A stretch of DNA of 64,000 nt from Candidatus Nitrotoga sp. AM1P (lineage in GTDB: Bacteria; Pseudomonadota; Gammaproteobacteria; Burkholderiales; Gallionellaceae): the NCBI RefSeq assembly GCF_013168275.1, contig NZ_AP019547.1, positions 1,178,001 through 1,242,000 on the forward strand, given 5' to 3'. The notes under the pieces were generated by a model, which saw only the letters and a program-made list of their open reading frames with translations, searched no databases and was not told the DNA's origin. Positions 17,665 to 27,532 of this stretch are shown piece after piece (within the stretch, counting starts at the first letter, position 1; each line of letters begins with the position of its first letter). The position numbers and the translations under genes were made by a program.

Positions 17665-18534
17665 ATGTCGCTTCCCGCCGCATTTGTTTCAGTCATTCTT
17701 ATCTGGTCTACTACACCGCTTGCCATCAAGTGGAGCGCAATAGGGGTCGGCTTTAGTTTTGCAGTTCTTTCGCGCATGGCAATAGGCGCGCTATTATGTG
17801 TTGCACTGCTGGTTATACTGCGTATTCGTTTCCCATTGCATCGTAAGGCGCGTCTAAGCTATCTGGCCAGCGGATTAAGCATGTTCGGTACGATGGCACT
17901 GACGTATTGGTCTTCCCAGTATGTCAGTTCCGGCATGATCTCCGTACTATTTGGTTTATCGCCGTTAATTACCAGCTTGGGAGCGGCTTTGTGGCTAAAG
18001 GAAGAAGCAATAACTCCGAGCAAAATAGTAGGTATGTTGCTGGGCCTGGCCGGTCTGGTTCTAGTGTTTCGCGGTGGGTTGGATCTAGGTAATGGCGCAA
18101 CTGTGGGTTTGGTCGCACTATTCATTGCGGTGGTAATGCAATCTCTCGGTTTGGTATGGATCAAACGGATAAGCGATGATAGTCCGCCGCTGGCGATGAC
18201 GCTTGGCACTTTGATTGTGGCATTGCCGCTGTTTTTATTGGTATGGTGGCTGGCTGATGGGCACTGGCCTGCTTTGTTACCCGAACGGGCAGTAGCGGCT
18301 ACTTTGTACTTGGGAATATTCGGATCGCTATTAGGCTTTACACTGTATTACTACATGATCAAACATATGCAAGCAGGGCGAATAGCTTTGATAACGCTCG
18401 TAACACCGGTGTTGGCATTGCTACTTGGCCATGGCTTGAATAATGAGACGGTGCTGCCACATGTATGGATGGGTACGGCAAGTATTGCGCTCGGATTATG
18501 CCTGCATCGCTGGGGAGGGCGGTGGCTAGCTTGA
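17665..18534 (+). CDS. EamA/DMT-superfamily transporter
   Basis: The 289-residue membrane protein shows two EamA halves (about 1-138 and 148-285) with ten hydrophobic segments, the standard DMT layout. Family members export or import small metabolites such as amino acids; the substrate is not predictable here. ATG at 17665 follows GTTTGGAGTAC, which gives a modest ribosome site. It stands alone behind a strong terminator, so it has its own promoter or is read weakly. Confidence 0.85.
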   Translation: MSLPAAFVSVILIWSTTPLAIKWSAIGVGFSFAVLSRMAIGALLCVALLVILRIRFPLHRKARLSYLASGLSMFGTMALTYWSSQYVSSGMISVLFGLSPLITSLGAALWLKEEAITPSKIVGMLLGLAGLVLVFRGGLDLGNGATVGLVALFIAVVMQSLGLVWIKRISDDSPPLAMTLGTLIVALPLFLLVWWLADGHWPALLPERAVAATLYLGIFGSLLGFTLYYYMIKHMQAGRIALITLVTPVLALLLGHGLNNETVLPHVWMGTASIALGLCLHRWGGRWLA

Positions 18535-18866
18535 CTGAGTGTTGCAAGCCGGATGGGTATACACGATATCTATTTTCTATATCTCAATTCATTATTCAAT
18601 AATACAGGCAGGGACATTTGTTCAGAACTATTAACCTGACTTCTACTATCAATCATAACATGTAAGGGTTAAGCAGTGAGCAGTGTTGCATAGTAGAGCT
18701 GCGTAAATTTTGCAGGATGCAGATAGCCCAATCTTTTCGGATATGTTGCCTAATGTAGAAGATCCAGATGTACTCGCCAATCTCCTGTTTTGCTTGTTGC
18801 TGTATCTTGAATTTATCGTAATGCACTAGTTTAAACTCTAGCGTTCCTCAAAAAATTTTCGTCGGC
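18535..18866. other. Intergenic region, nothing recognised
   Basis: 332 bases between the convergent DMT transporter and sensor kinase genes. I found no gene, clear hairpin terminator or repeat. Confidence 0.5.
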
Positions 18867-20261
18867 TTATGCTTGCATCATCCAGAATTCAAAACGTATG
18901 CGACCACTTTTAGTGCTCACAGAAATACCTCCACCATGGACCTCAATAATGGATTTTGTTATGGCTAGTCCCAGCCCTGCACCCGCATTGTTTCCTTGAC
19001 GTGAGGGATCAATATGATAAAAACGATCAAACAACCGATCCAAATGCTCTTTATCAATATCGGCACAGGGGTTTTCAATAATTAGGCAAATTTTCTTTTC
19101 ATCTTTCACTCGGATATCAACTGTGATTACCTGATCAATGGGTGTGTGTTGTATCGCGTTGGACATCAGATTATTAATCGCCCGCCGTATCATAAGCTTA
19201 TCACCCGAAATAATAGTCGCTCCATGACTAACCATCTGTATACACTTTTCCTCGGTAAGGGGTTCATAAAACTCAATTAATTGAGCAACCTCTTTAGCCA
19301 AATCTATGGGTTCCCGGTGTGGAATAATTAAGTCATTTTCTGCTTTGGCCAGAAATAACATATCGGAAACCATCCGGGCCAGCCTGTCATATTCCTCAAG
19401 ATTTGAAATCAATATTTCTTGATAGTCTTCCAAAGATCTTGGCTTAGCTAACATGACTTGAGTTTGCGTCATTAAATTACTGACCGGCGTACGCAACTCA
19501 TGCGCCAAATCGGAAGAAAAATCTGATAATCGTTGAAAAGATTTTTCAAGTCTAGACAACATCTTATTGAAAGACTCAGCCATATGCATCAATTCTTTAG
19601 GGAGACTTTCAACCTTCAATCTTTCAGAAAGACGATTGGCTGTGATAATTTGGGTGAGATGATCAAAATCGCGAATTGGAGATAGGCCTCGACGGACAGC
19701 CAACCAACCCAGCAAACTCATAAGCAAGATGCCTATAATGAGAGCGAGCCATAATGTTTGATTGAAGCGAGTAATGAATTTCTGGTGATGCGCAATATCC
19801 AGCGCAATTGCAACGATCAGGGTGGGGCTTTGCTTGTCATGGGAAGACATTGAAACTGCGAGGCCACGATAAGTTTGAGAGCCATCTCGCCATTTATATA
19901 ACTTGGCTTCTTCACTCCCTCCAGACAAGGAACGTTGGTCGATAATTGTATTAGGGAAATTCGCTTCGCCTCGGCCATAGATTTTTTCACCTGTGGCTGT
20001 ATACACCGCAACCGAAAGCGCATGATGACCAATTAAGGCGTCATTGAGCTGCGAAGGTACAGATTTAAGCGCTGATACGGATTCAATCTTCTGCAAGGCA
20101 TAACGGATGAGCTCAAGCTTCCCATGAATTTCGGCTATATCCTCTTCAGCAAAATGGCGTTCAACAGACAATCCGGCGATAGTACCTACGGTGATAAGAA
20201 CAGTACTTGAGAGTGCCGCAAACAGAAGAGTAATTCGCCATGTGATTGATGGGCGCAACAT
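18867..20261 (-). CDS. Heavy-metal (CusS-type) sensor histidine kinase
   Basis: The 464-residue kinase has a first membrane segment at ~10-32, a periplasmic sensing domain to ~165, a second membrane segment at ~169-188 and a HAMP linker. The phosphoacceptor is in DLAHELRTPVSN (His254), and an ATPase domain follows with NNLMSNAIQHTP and GAGLGLAITKSI. It belongs to the heavy-metal sensor kinase group (CusS/CopS). The ATG abuts the stop of the response regulator with no gap. With the adjacent copper genes it most likely senses periplasmic copper or silver. Confidence 0.9.
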   Translation of the reverse strand: MLRPSITWRITLLFAALSSTVLITVGTIAGLSVERHFAEEDIAEIHGKLELIRYALQKIESVSALKSVPSQLNDALIGHHALSVAVYTATGEKIYGRGEANFPNTIIDQRSLSGGSEEAKLYKWRDGSQTYRGLAVSMSSHDKQSPTLIVAIALDIAHHQKFITRFNQTLWLALIIGILLMSLLGWLAVRRGLSPIRDFDHLTQIITANRLSERLKVESLPKELMHMAESFNKMLSRLEKSFQRLSDFSSDLAHELRTPVSNLMTQTQVMLAKPRSLEDYQEILISNLEEYDRLARMVSDMLFLAKAENDLIIPHREPIDLAKEVAQLIEFYEPLTEEKCIQMVSHGATIISGDKLMIRRAINNLMSNAIQHTPIDQVITVDIRVKDEKKICLIIENPCADIDKEHLDRLFDRFYHIDPSRQGNNAGAGLGLAITKSIIEVHGGGISVSTKSGRIRFEFWMMQA

Positions 20262-20939
20262 TTAGTCATCTAGGTCCATAAGTACATAGCCCATGCCACG
20301 TACAGTTCGAATGAGTTTGGGTTCGAAGTGATCATCCATTTTAGCTCGTAGGCGACGGACAGCCACCTCAATGACATTTGTGTCACTGTCAAAATTCATA
20401 TCCCAAATTTGGGATGCGATCAAGGAACGAGGTAAAATTTCACCACGACGCCGAAGCAATAATTCCAACAAAGCAAACTCTTTTCCCGTAAGCTCTATTC
20501 GCTTTCCGCCTCGCTTGAGTTTCCGACGTTGAAGATCTAATACCAAGTCAGCGACTTGTACAATGTCCGGGTCTCTTACCTTACCTCTCCGTAACAATGT
20601 CCTCACTCGTGCCAGCAATTCTGAGAAGGCAAATGGTTTGATCAGATAATCATCTGCGCCCAGCTCCAACCCTTTAACTCTGTCATCTATCCCATCTCTG
20701 GCTGTCAGGAATAAGACTGGCATATTTTTATCAGCTCGACGTATGGTTTGAATGATCTCCCAACCATTAATGTTTGGCAGCATGACATCCAGTATTATCA
20801 AATCATAAGCTTCCGTCAGCGCCAGATGTTTTCCATCCAAACCATCTCTTACGAGATCTGTGACAAAGCCTGCTTCAGATAAACCTTGTTTGAGGTATTT
20901 ACCCGTTTTGGGTTCGTCTTCAACAATCAGAATTCTCAT
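20262..20939 (-). CDS. Heavy-metal (CusR/CopR-type) response regulator
   Basis: The 225-residue OmpR-class regulator has a receiver domain with the phosphoacceptor in [15 protein letters not shown] (about Asp51). A winged-helix DNA-binding domain follows, ending in [10 protein letters not shown]. It is first in the two-gene operon with the kinase, zero bases apart. It is transcribed away from the TolC-multicopper oxidase genes, and the 240-base divergent region contains a palindrome suited to such a regulator. Predicted role: copper-induced activation of both transcripts. Confidence 0.9.
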   Translation of the reverse strand: MRILIVEDEPKTGKYLKQGLSEAGFVTDLVRDGLDGKHLALTEAYDLIILDVMLPNINGWEIIQTIRRADKNMPVLFLTARDGIDDRVKGLELGADDYLIKPFAFSELLARVRTLLRRGKVRDPDIVQVADLVLDLQRRKLKRGGKRIELTGKEFALLELLLRRRGEILPRSLIASQIWDMNFDSDTNVIEVAVRRLRAKMDDHFEPKLIRTVRGMGYVLMDLDD

Positions 20940-21011
20940 AAATAAATGCGTCTAATGGTCAACCTGAATTCTGCATGAATATTTCTTTGACCGGTACCAT
21001 TTTGCCTAATC

Positions 21012-21025
21012 TTACAATTTTGTAA
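21012..21025. promoter_or_regulatory. Candidate CusR/CopR-type operator
   Basis: Perfect inverted repeat TTACAA-TT-TTGTAA in the divergent region between the response regulator and the TolC-type gene. Heavy-metal OmpR-family regulators commonly bind TTACA/TGTAA-like half sites, so this is a plausible box controlling both directions. Confidence 0.5.
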
Positions 21026-21209
21026 TCTTCAGGTAATCATTTTGACAGCTTCGAAGTTCTAATATGTTCGCTTTGCTATTCAGCAGCTCGGATTGGTAGC
21101 AAGCACAACTTAGTAACCCAGCTTGCTATTAACATTGAGCGGCTCTGCAGTTAGATGAAGAATCAAAACTGGCACATCAACATTAATGAGATGGAATTTG
21201 AATTTGAGT

Positions 21210-22646
21210 ATGACTATTCCTATGGCTTCAAGTTTGGTGAGTATTCCAAGAGTGCTAGTTACCTTATTTTTTATCAGTGTAACCCTCAACGGTTGCGCGT
21301 CTTTTTCCAAAGACGGAGGACTTGGCGCAGTTCAGAAAACCACTAAAGACTTTATAAGTAAGGATATTCAGTGGGTCAAATCTCTAGAAGACCAGGATTC
21401 TGTGCAATCTCGTACTGAAGAGCTATTAAAAAAACCACTCACGGTAAATGATGCAGTGCAGATTGCCTTATTCAACAATAAAGGTCTACAGGCGGCATTC
21501 TATGATTTAGGCATCTCTGAAGCAGATCTGGTACAGACAGGCAAACTACCTAATCCACGCTTTGCCATGCTGCATACCAAAAATAATGGTGACTACAAAA
21601 TCGAACAATCATTCACATTTAATATTTTTTCTTTACTGACCATGCCCAAAGCACTCCAGATCGAAAAACGGCTGTTTGAGCAAACACAACGACAAACTGC
21701 GATGGAAGTATTACGGTTGGCTAATGAGACCCGCAAAGCATATTTCAAGGCAGTGGCTGCAGATCAAAGCACGCATTACATGCAACAAGTTAGAACTGCG
21801 GCAGAAGCCAGTGCAGAACTGGCCCGTAATATGGTGAAGGCCGGCAATTGGAGAAAACTAGACCAGGCACGGGAACAAGGATTTTATGCAGATGCTGCAC
21901 TGGGAGTTGCTCGTGCCGAGCGGAACAAAATCACTGCCTACGAAGAGTTGACCAGGCTTATGGGCCTATGGGGCAAACAGACTCAGTTCACGCTTCCTGA
22001 AAGATTGCCGGACTTACCGTTAACTGTAGATGAATCAAACAACATCGAACAAACCGCCATGGATCAGCGTCTTGATCTGCAGTCCCTCCGATTACAAACT
22101 GAAGCGCTAGCCAATCAGCTGGGCTTAACCAAAGCCACGCGCTTTATCAATGTATTGGAAGTTGGACCTGCACGCGTACTTGAAGGTAAAAGATCAGACC
22201 CTTACAAGAAAGGCTTCGAGATTACCTTTGAGATACCCATTTTCGATTGGGGCACCGCTCGGGTAGCCAGAGCCGAAGCAATTTATATGCAGGCCATAAA
22301 TATTCTTGCTGAGACAGCGGTAAATGCACGTTCAGAGGTGCGCCAAAGCTACAAGCTATATCGTTCCAATTATGATATTGCAAAGCATTATCGGGATGAG
22401 ATTGTACCTATTCGCAAACGTATTTCTGCTGAAAACCAGCTTCGTTATAACGGCATGTTGATCAGTGCATTCGAATTATTAGTGAATGCTCAATTACAAG
22501 TCAGCACTGTCAACAGCTATATCGAAGCGCTGCGTGATTTTTGGTTATCGCAAAGCGATTTAGAAATGGCCCTGATTGGTAAACCTCTGTTTTCCAGTGG
22601 GACTGGCTCACCAATGAGGGACAACCAGATGAGCATGAGTCATTAG
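21210..22646 (+). CDS. TolC-family outer-membrane lipoprotein
   Basis: The 478-residue protein (start at ATG 21210; an in-frame ATG at 21186 would add eight polar residues) has a lipoprotein signal ending in VTLNGCA. Two long helical repeats typical of outer-membrane efflux proteins follow. A TolC trimer forms the exit duct of efflux pumps. No RND pump or membrane-fusion gene is next to it; a multicopper oxidase follows 30 bases downstream. It probably works with a pump encoded elsewhere or is kept for copper resistance in this module. Confidence 0.85.
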   Translation: MTIPMASSLVSIPRVLVTLFFISVTLNGCASFSKDGGLGAVQKTTKDFISKDIQWVKSLEDQDSVQSRTEELLKKPLTVNDAVQIALFNNKGLQAAFYDLGISEADLVQTGKLPNPRFAMLHTKNNGDYKIEQSFTFNIFSLLTMPKALQIEKRLFEQTQRQTAMEVLRLANETRKAYFKAVAADQSTHYMQQVRTAAEASAELARNMVKAGNWRKLDQAREQGFYADAALGVARAERNKITAYEELTRLMGLWGKQTQFTLPERLPDLPLTVDESNNIEQTAMDQRLDLQSLRLQTEALANQLGLTKATRFINVLEVGPARVLEGKRSDPYKKGFEITFEIPIFDWGTARVARAEAIYMQAINILAETAVNARSEVRQSYKLYRSNYDIAKHYRDEIVPIRKRISAENQLRYNGMLISAFELLVNAQLQVSTVNSYIEALRDFWLSQSDLEMALIGKPLFSSGTGSPMRDNQMSMSH

Positions 22647-22676
22647 GCAAGTATTCCAGAAATAAGGATATTAGAT

Positions 22677-24056
22677 ATGGTCACAAGGCGTAACTTCCTG
22701 TTGGGAGCAAGTGCAGCAGGGGTTGCTTTATCAGCAGCCAAGGTAAGTTCAGTGGCAATGGCTGCCTTGCCTCAAATTGTCTCAATGGAAACCCCGGATA
22801 CACAGCCGCCGTTAATGCCAGAAAATGGACGCCCTTACAACCCCGTTGTTACGCTCAATGGCTGGACATTGCCATGGCGCATGAACAACGGCGTCAAAGA
22901 ATTTCATCTAGTGGCAGAACCGGTAGTTCGTGAGATGGCTCCGGGCATGAAAGCGCATCTATGGGGCTATAACGGCCAAAGCCCAGGACCTACCATTGAA
23001 GTTGTAGAGGGTGATCGAGTGCGTATATTTGTTACCAACCGTTTACCTGAACATACGTCTATCCATTGGCATGGACAGCGATTGCCGAACGGTATGGATG
23101 GCGTCACAGGGTTGACCCAAGCTGGTATCAATCCCGGTAAGACATTTGTTTATGAATTTGAAGCCAAACGACCCGGCACTTTCATGTATCACCCGCATGC
23201 TGATGAAATGACGCAAATGGCCATGGGCATGATGGGCTTCTGGGTGACCCATCCAAAGAATCCCAAATTCATGGCGGTAGATCGTGATTTCGTATTTTTA
23301 CTTAATTCTTTCGACATCGATCCCGGTAGCTATACGCCAAAGATTACCACCATGCTCGACTTCAACTTGTGGGCATTTAATAGCAGGGTTGCTCCAGGAA
23401 TTTCACCCATGGTGGCTGGCCAGGGGGATCGAGTACGTATCCGTGTGGGTAACCTAACGATGACCAACCATCCGATGCATTTACACGGTCACGAATTTGT
23501 TGTTGTTGGGACAGACGGAGGATGGACGCCACCAAATTCTCGCTGGCCGGAAGTTACCGCTGATATAGCAGTGGGCCAAATGCGCGCGTTTGAATTTATT
23601 GCTGATGAGCCTGGTGATTGGGCATTTCATTGTCACAAGAGCCATCACACTATGAATGCCATGGGTCATGACGTACCTACAATGATTGGAGTGGATCAAA
23701 GCAAGCTTGTCGACAGAATAACATCGCTGATTCCTGATTACATGAGCATGGGTGAAAGCGGCATGGCGGATATGGAGACGATGGAAATGCCTTTGCCAGA
23801 TAACACCTTACCGATGATGTCCGGTCAGGGGCAGTTCGGTGGCATCGGAATGGGCGGAATGTTTACGACCGTTAAAATCCGCGAAGGTCTTGCGCGTAAC
23901 GATTACAAAGACCCCGGTGCTTATCAGCATCCTGTTGGCACCGTGGCTTATGAAATGAATAGTGAATTACCGCCTGTACAAAGGCAAACTGCAACCCTAT
24001 CTGGAGATGAGATAGAATTTAAAGCGCGTAAACCCGTAAGTCATGGTGAACATTAG
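22677..24056 (+). CDS. Multicopper oxidase, Tat-exported, copper resistance type
   Basis: The 459-residue protein begins with a Tat signal (TRRNFLLGASAAGVAL) and is periplasmic. All copper ligand motifs are present: HWHGQ and YHPHADEM in domain 1, then HPMHLHGHEF and FHCHKSHHTMNAM, whose final Met fits the type-1 axial ligand. A Met-rich segment (about 355-405) resembles those that bind Cu(I) in CopA/CueO-like oxidases. It likely oxidises periplasmic Cu(I) to Cu(II). It shares an operon with the upstream TolC gene. Confidence 0.9.
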   Translation: MVTRRNFLLGASAAGVALSAAKVSSVAMAALPQIVSMETPDTQPPLMPENGRPYNPVVTLNGWTLPWRMNNGVKEFHLVAEPVVREMAPGMKAHLWGYNGQSPGPTIEVVEGDRVRIFVTNRLPEHTSIHWHGQRLPNGMDGVTGLTQAGINPGKTFVYEFEAKRPGTFMYHPHADEMTQMAMGMMGFWVTHPKNPKFMAVDRDFVFLLNSFDIDPGSYTPKITTMLDFNLWAFNSRVAPGISPMVAGQGDRVRIRVGNLTMTNHPMHLHGHEFVVVGTDGGWTPPNSRWPEVTADIAVGQMRAFEFIADEPGDWAFHCHKSHHTMNAMGHDVPTMIGVDQSKLVDRITSLIPDYMSMGESGMADMETMEMPLPDNTLPMMSGQGQFGGIGMGGMFTTVKIREGLARNDYKDPGAYQHPVGTVAYEMNSELPPVQRQTATLSGDEIEFKARKPVSHGEH

Positions 24057-24191
24057 AAACGTTGGTACAACAAGTTTCCTCATGTTTCTGTTTTCACTCG
24101 TTGCTGCTGAAAGTTATTGTCAATTCGATTAATGTGCGCTCAGCCCAATGCTTCAGCCTTCATGTAGACAGGGGAAATATAATAATCGATA

Positions 24192-24611
24192 TCAATGTGC
24201 TGTAGACCCACCCGTAAACGCTGAGATGATAGGGCAAGGTTTAGTTCGACCCGTATCTTCGCATTCGTGGATTAAATGAGTGAGGATACCTTGCATGCGT
24301 TCAAGGTCGACGATCCGCTTATTAATATCGCCGAGACGGGTGCTTGCAATCTTACGAATTGCAGCCCTGTCAGTACCGTGCTCCAATGCGAGCAAGGATG
24401 CAACTTCAGCCAATGTAAAACCAAGATCTTGTGATCGTTTTATAAACCGTATGCGCTCAACGAGGGCAAGCGGATACTGCCGGAACGCCATACCATTTGG
24501 CACAGGTGTAGGGAGCAGATTCAATTTTTGATAATAACGGACCGTCTCAATACCAACTTCCGCAGCACGAGCCAAGCGGCCGATCGTTAACTGTTCAACT
24601 TCTTTTTTCAT
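24192..24611 (-). CDS. MerR-family metal regulator lacking the first metal cysteine
   Basis: The 139-residue regulator has the MerR helix-turn-helix (LTIGRLARAAEVGIETVRYY), a dimerisation helix and a C-terminal metal loop. Cys117 and Cys126 stand at the same numbers as the Tn501 MerR mercury ligands. Position 82, the third ligand in MerR, is Arg in GTDRAA. A mercury site is therefore incomplete, and another metal such as copper is more likely. It is divergent from the copper ATPase gene with an appropriately long-spaced promoter between them. CueR-type and lead-type relatives remain alternatives. Confidence 0.85.
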   Translation of the reverse strand: MKKEVEQLTIGRLARAAEVGIETVRYYQKLNLLPTPVPNGMAFRQYPLALVERIRFIKRSQDLGFTLAEVASLLALEHGTDRAAIRKIASTRLGDINKRIVDLERMQGILTHLIHECEDTGRTKPCPIISAFTGGSTAH

Positions 24612-24638
24612 GAATTTTCTCCGGTGTTAAAATAACGC

Positions 24639-24670
24639 TTGACTCTGGGGTTGGGCACAGGGTTTAGGAT
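24639..24670 (+). promoter_or_regulatory. MerR-type promoter of the copper ATPase gene
   Basis: TTGACT at 24639-24644 and TAGGAT at 24665-24670 are separated by 20 bases. This long spacing (19-20 instead of 17) is the hallmark of promoters that MerR-family activators untwist. The ATPase gene starts 36 bases downstream. I did not find a clean dyad, so the operator itself is unproven. Confidence 0.65.
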
Positions 24671-24705
24671 GGACCTGTCTTCAAACTATGTCAAGAGGTG
24701 GAGTT

Positions 24706-27162
24706 ATGAAAAGCAATGAACAAGGCGCTTGTTGCAACCATTCAAGTCATGAAAAAAAGATTATTGCCGAACCCGCGATTTCTGAAAAATCGTACATCGA
24801 TCCCGTCTGTGGGATGAAGGTATCGGCCAACAGCAAAAAGTCGGTTGAATTTGACGGCACCGTCTACTATTTTTGTAGCGACAGCTGTGTTGCCAAATTC
24901 CGTGTCAATCCCAAGCAATACCTGAACAAGTTGGCAGCGACCGATATCAAGCAGACGGTGTCGCAGCATGAAGTTGCAAAGGACGCAATCTTTACCTGCC
25001 CGATGCACCCTGAGGTGCAGCAAGTTGGTCCCGGCAGTTGCCCGAAGTGCGGGATGGCACTGGAGCCGATGGAGGTAACTGCAGAAGAAGATACCACCGA
25101 GCTTGACGATATGACCCGTCGCCTTTGGGTGAGCACAGCACTGACCGTACCGTTGCTGATACTGACAATGGGTGAAATGATTCCAGGGCTAAACTTTCAG
25201 AATTGGCTAGGAATGACCGTCTTTAGCTGGTTGCAAGCCGCGCTTGCGACACCGGTCGTTCTGTGGGCAGGATGGCCATTTTTTGAGCGCGCCTTGGCAT
25301 CATTCCGTACTTGGAATCTTAATATGTTCAGTCTGATTGGACTGGGTACTGGGACGGCCTTTGTGTTCAGTGTAGGGTCGCTTTTGTTTCCTGAATTACT
25401 TCCAGCTGCTTTCAAAATGAACGGTATGGCGCCGCTTTACTTTGAGGCTGCTGCCGCCATTATCACGCTCGTGCTCGTGGGGCAGGTGCTGGAACTACGA
25501 GCGCGGTCACGTACCAACAGCGCGATCAAATCGCTTCTGGGGCTTGTCCCAAATACGGCCGTTCGTCTCAGACTCGACGGTAGTGAAGAAGAAGTACATC
25601 TGGACGAAATCCATGTAGGCGATCGTCTGCGTGTGAAACCGGGCGACAAAGTACCGGTCGACGGTGAAGTGGTCGAAGGCAGATCAAATATCGACGAATC
25701 GATGATCACCGGCGAACCCATACCATCTGAGAAAACGGTGGGAAGCAAAGTGTCTGCTGGCACCGTTAATCAAACGGGTTCATTCGTATTCACGGCACAG
25801 AAAGTGGGCGCGGAAACCTTGCTTGCGCATATCGTAAAAATGGTCAACGACGCCAGCCGCTCCCGTGCACCCATCCAAAAAATTGCCGATGCGGTTGCCG
25901 GCTGGTTTGTGCCGGTGGTCATGGGAGTCGCCCTCATGGCCTTCGTTATCTGGGCTTTTTTTGGCTCGCCACCTGCGCTTGCACATGCACTTGTAGCAGC
26001 CGTCTCGGTACTTATCATTGCCTGCCCTTGTGCTCTTGGTTTGGCCACGCCGATTTCAATCATGGTGGGCATTGGCCGTGGCGCGCAAGAAGGCATTTTG
26101 ATTAAAGACGCAGAAGCACTGGAACTGATGGAAAAAGTGGATACCTTAGTGGTTGATAAAACTGGCACGCTTACCGAAGGACGTCCCAAAGTTCAGGACA
26201 TAATCGCTATCAATGGATTTACTGAAAATGAAGTTTTGTCATTGGCGGCTTCTCTTGAACAACACAGTGAACACCCTCTTGCGCAGGCTATTGTCGAGCA
26301 CGCTAAAGAAAAGAATATCAAGGTTGTAGAAGCCAAAGATTTTGATTCGATTACCGGCAAGGGAATACGGGGGGTTATTGATGGCCAGTCGGTTACTGTT
26401 GGCAACGCCGTGCTCATGTCAGATGTTGGCGTCGACATTACGTCACTTCAAAGTAAAACACAAAAATTGCAGGCGTTAGCAAAGTCGGTGATGTTTCTAG
26501 CCATTGATGGAAAGGCAGCGGGACTGCTGAGCGTTGCCGATCCAATCAAACCTACGGCAGCACGTGCTATAGCAGAACTGAAGGCTGCTGGCATTCGAAT
26601 AGTATTACTCACGGGCGATAACGTTGCGACCGCTTTATCGGTTGCGCGGCAACTGGGCATTGATGATGTCAAAGCGAACGTCATGCCCGTGGATAAATAT
26701 AGCCATGTGCAAACGCTACAGGCAGCGGGCCACATCGTGGCAATGGCGGGCGACGGTGTCAATGACGCGCCAGCACTTACTCAAGCGAATGTGGGCATCG
26801 CTATGGGGACCGGAACCGACATTGCGATGAATAGTGCGCGCATTGTTTTAGTGAAGGGCGATCTATTGGGTATAGTGCGTGTAAGTTCGCTCAGCCAGGC
26901 AACTATGCGAAATATTAAACAGAATTTATTTTTTGCATTTTCTTATAACCTGATTGGTGTACCCATTGCTGCGGGAGCACTGTACCCCTGGTTTGGTCTG
27001 CTATTAAACCCAATGATCGCGAGTGCTGCGATGGCCTTAAGTTCGGTATCAGTGATAGGCAATGCTCTGCGGTTACGTAGTGCGACTCTTGGCCACACAC
27101 CGCTGGCCACACACCACGGTACGGTTGCCATCGTTAATAAAAAAGGCATAAAACGAAATTAA
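24706..27162 (+). CDS. copA: Copper-transporting P1B-type ATPase with YHS and heavy-metal-binding N-terminal domains
   Basis: The 818-residue pump carries a YHS domain (DPVCGMKVS ... FCSDSC) and then a four-cysteine/histidine heavy-metal-binding domain (CPMHPEV ... CPKCGMAL). Eight membrane segments follow, with CPC in [12 protein letters not shown], phosphorylation site [16 protein letters not shown], and [10 protein letters not shown]. The CPC motif and neighbours indicate Cu(I)/Ag(I) export from the cytoplasm. The start is ATG 24706, because AGAGGTGGAG sits just before it; an upstream ATG at 24688 lacks a ribosome site. It is the last gene before the tRNA-Arg fragment. Confidence 0.93.
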   Translation: MKSNEQGACCNHSSHEKKIIAEPAISEKSYIDPVCGMKVSANSKKSVEFDGTVYYFCSDSCVAKFRVNPKQYLNKLAATDIKQTVSQHEVAKDAIFTCPMHPEVQQVGPGSCPKCGMALEPMEVTAEEDTTELDDMTRRLWVSTALTVPLLILTMGEMIPGLNFQNWLGMTVFSWLQAALATPVVLWAGWPFFERALASFRTWNLNMFSLIGLGTGTAFVFSVGSLLFPELLPAAFKMNGMAPLYFEAAAAIITLVLVGQVLELRARSRTNSAIKSLLGLVPNTAVRLRLDGSEEEVHLDEIHVGDRLRVKPGDKVPVDGEVVEGRSNIDESMITGEPIPSEKTVGSKVSAGTVNQTGSFVFTAQKVGAETLLAHIVKMVNDASRSRAPIQKIADAVAGWFVPVVMGVALMAFVIWAFFGSPPALAHALVAAVSVLIIACPCALGLATPISIMVGIGRGAQEGILIKDAEALELMEKVDTLVVDKTGTLTEGRPKVQDIIAINGFTENEVLSLAASLEQHSEHPLAQAIVEHAKEKNIKVVEAKDFDSITGKGIRGVIDGQSVTVGNAVLMSDVGVDITSLQSKTQKLQALAKSVMFLAIDGKAAGLLSVADPIKPTAARAIAELKAAGIRIVLLTGDNVATALSVARQLGIDDVKANVMPVDKYSHVQTLQAAGHIVAMAGDGVNDAPALTQANVGIAMGTGTDIAMNSARIVLVKGDLLGIVRVSSLSQATMRNIKQNLFFAFSYNLIGVPIAAGALYPWFGLLLNPMIASAAMALSSVSVIGNALRLRSATLGHTPLATHHGTVAIVNKKGIKRN

Positions 27163-27212
27163 TTTGTGTTGCAGATTATTGATAATAAATATATTAAATT
27201 AGCATGTGGCTT

Positions 27213-27257
27213 CTACGAACCAAAGAATCGGGCGTTCGAATCGCTCCAGGCGCACCA
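27213..27257 (+). other. Attachment-site remnant: 3' half of tRNA-Arg(ACG)
   Basis: These 45 bases match the 3' part of a tRNA. They contain the anticodon loop ctacgaa (anticodon ACG), anticodon-stem strand CCAAA, T-arm GGGCG-TTCGAAT-CGCTC, acceptor strand CAGGCGC, discriminator A and CCA. The 5' half is absent: the preceding bases do not pair. Integrases commonly leave such a repeat at the far end of an island inserted into a tRNA. The orientation predicts the intact tRNA, and so the island, to the left. Confidence 0.8.
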
Positions 27258-27262
27258 GTATC

Positions 27263-27294
27263 AAAGGCTTTCAGCAATGGAAGCCTTTTGTTTT
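27263..27294 (+). terminator. Terminator of the former tRNA gene
   Basis: AAAGGCTT (27263-27270) pairs with AAGCCTTT (27281-27288), followed by TGTTTT. It lies 6 bases after the tRNA fragment CCA, as a native tRNA terminator would. About 240 bases without a recognisable gene follow. Confidence 0.7.
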
Positions 27295-27532
27295 GCACGG
27301 CGGATTCAAGTTCGAAGTGCAACAGCTCATGTTGGCTTGGTGTAGCACACCTCTACCCCAATGAGTTTTGCTTAGGTAAGTGTATTAATGGGTTAGTGCA
27401 TGCTGCAAATAATGATATCTATAGAATCGTTGACGTTATTGTTGGCCGTTGCAGAACATGGGTATACTTTCTAAATCATAGATGCAAGCGGCGCGCACAT
27501 TGATTGTAGCGCTGGGTCTCGTGATATCAACA

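Noticed and set aside
27204..27503. 99-codon frame covering the tRNA-Arg fragment
   Set aside because: It reads through a tRNA remnant and its terminator and has no protein similarity that I recognise.
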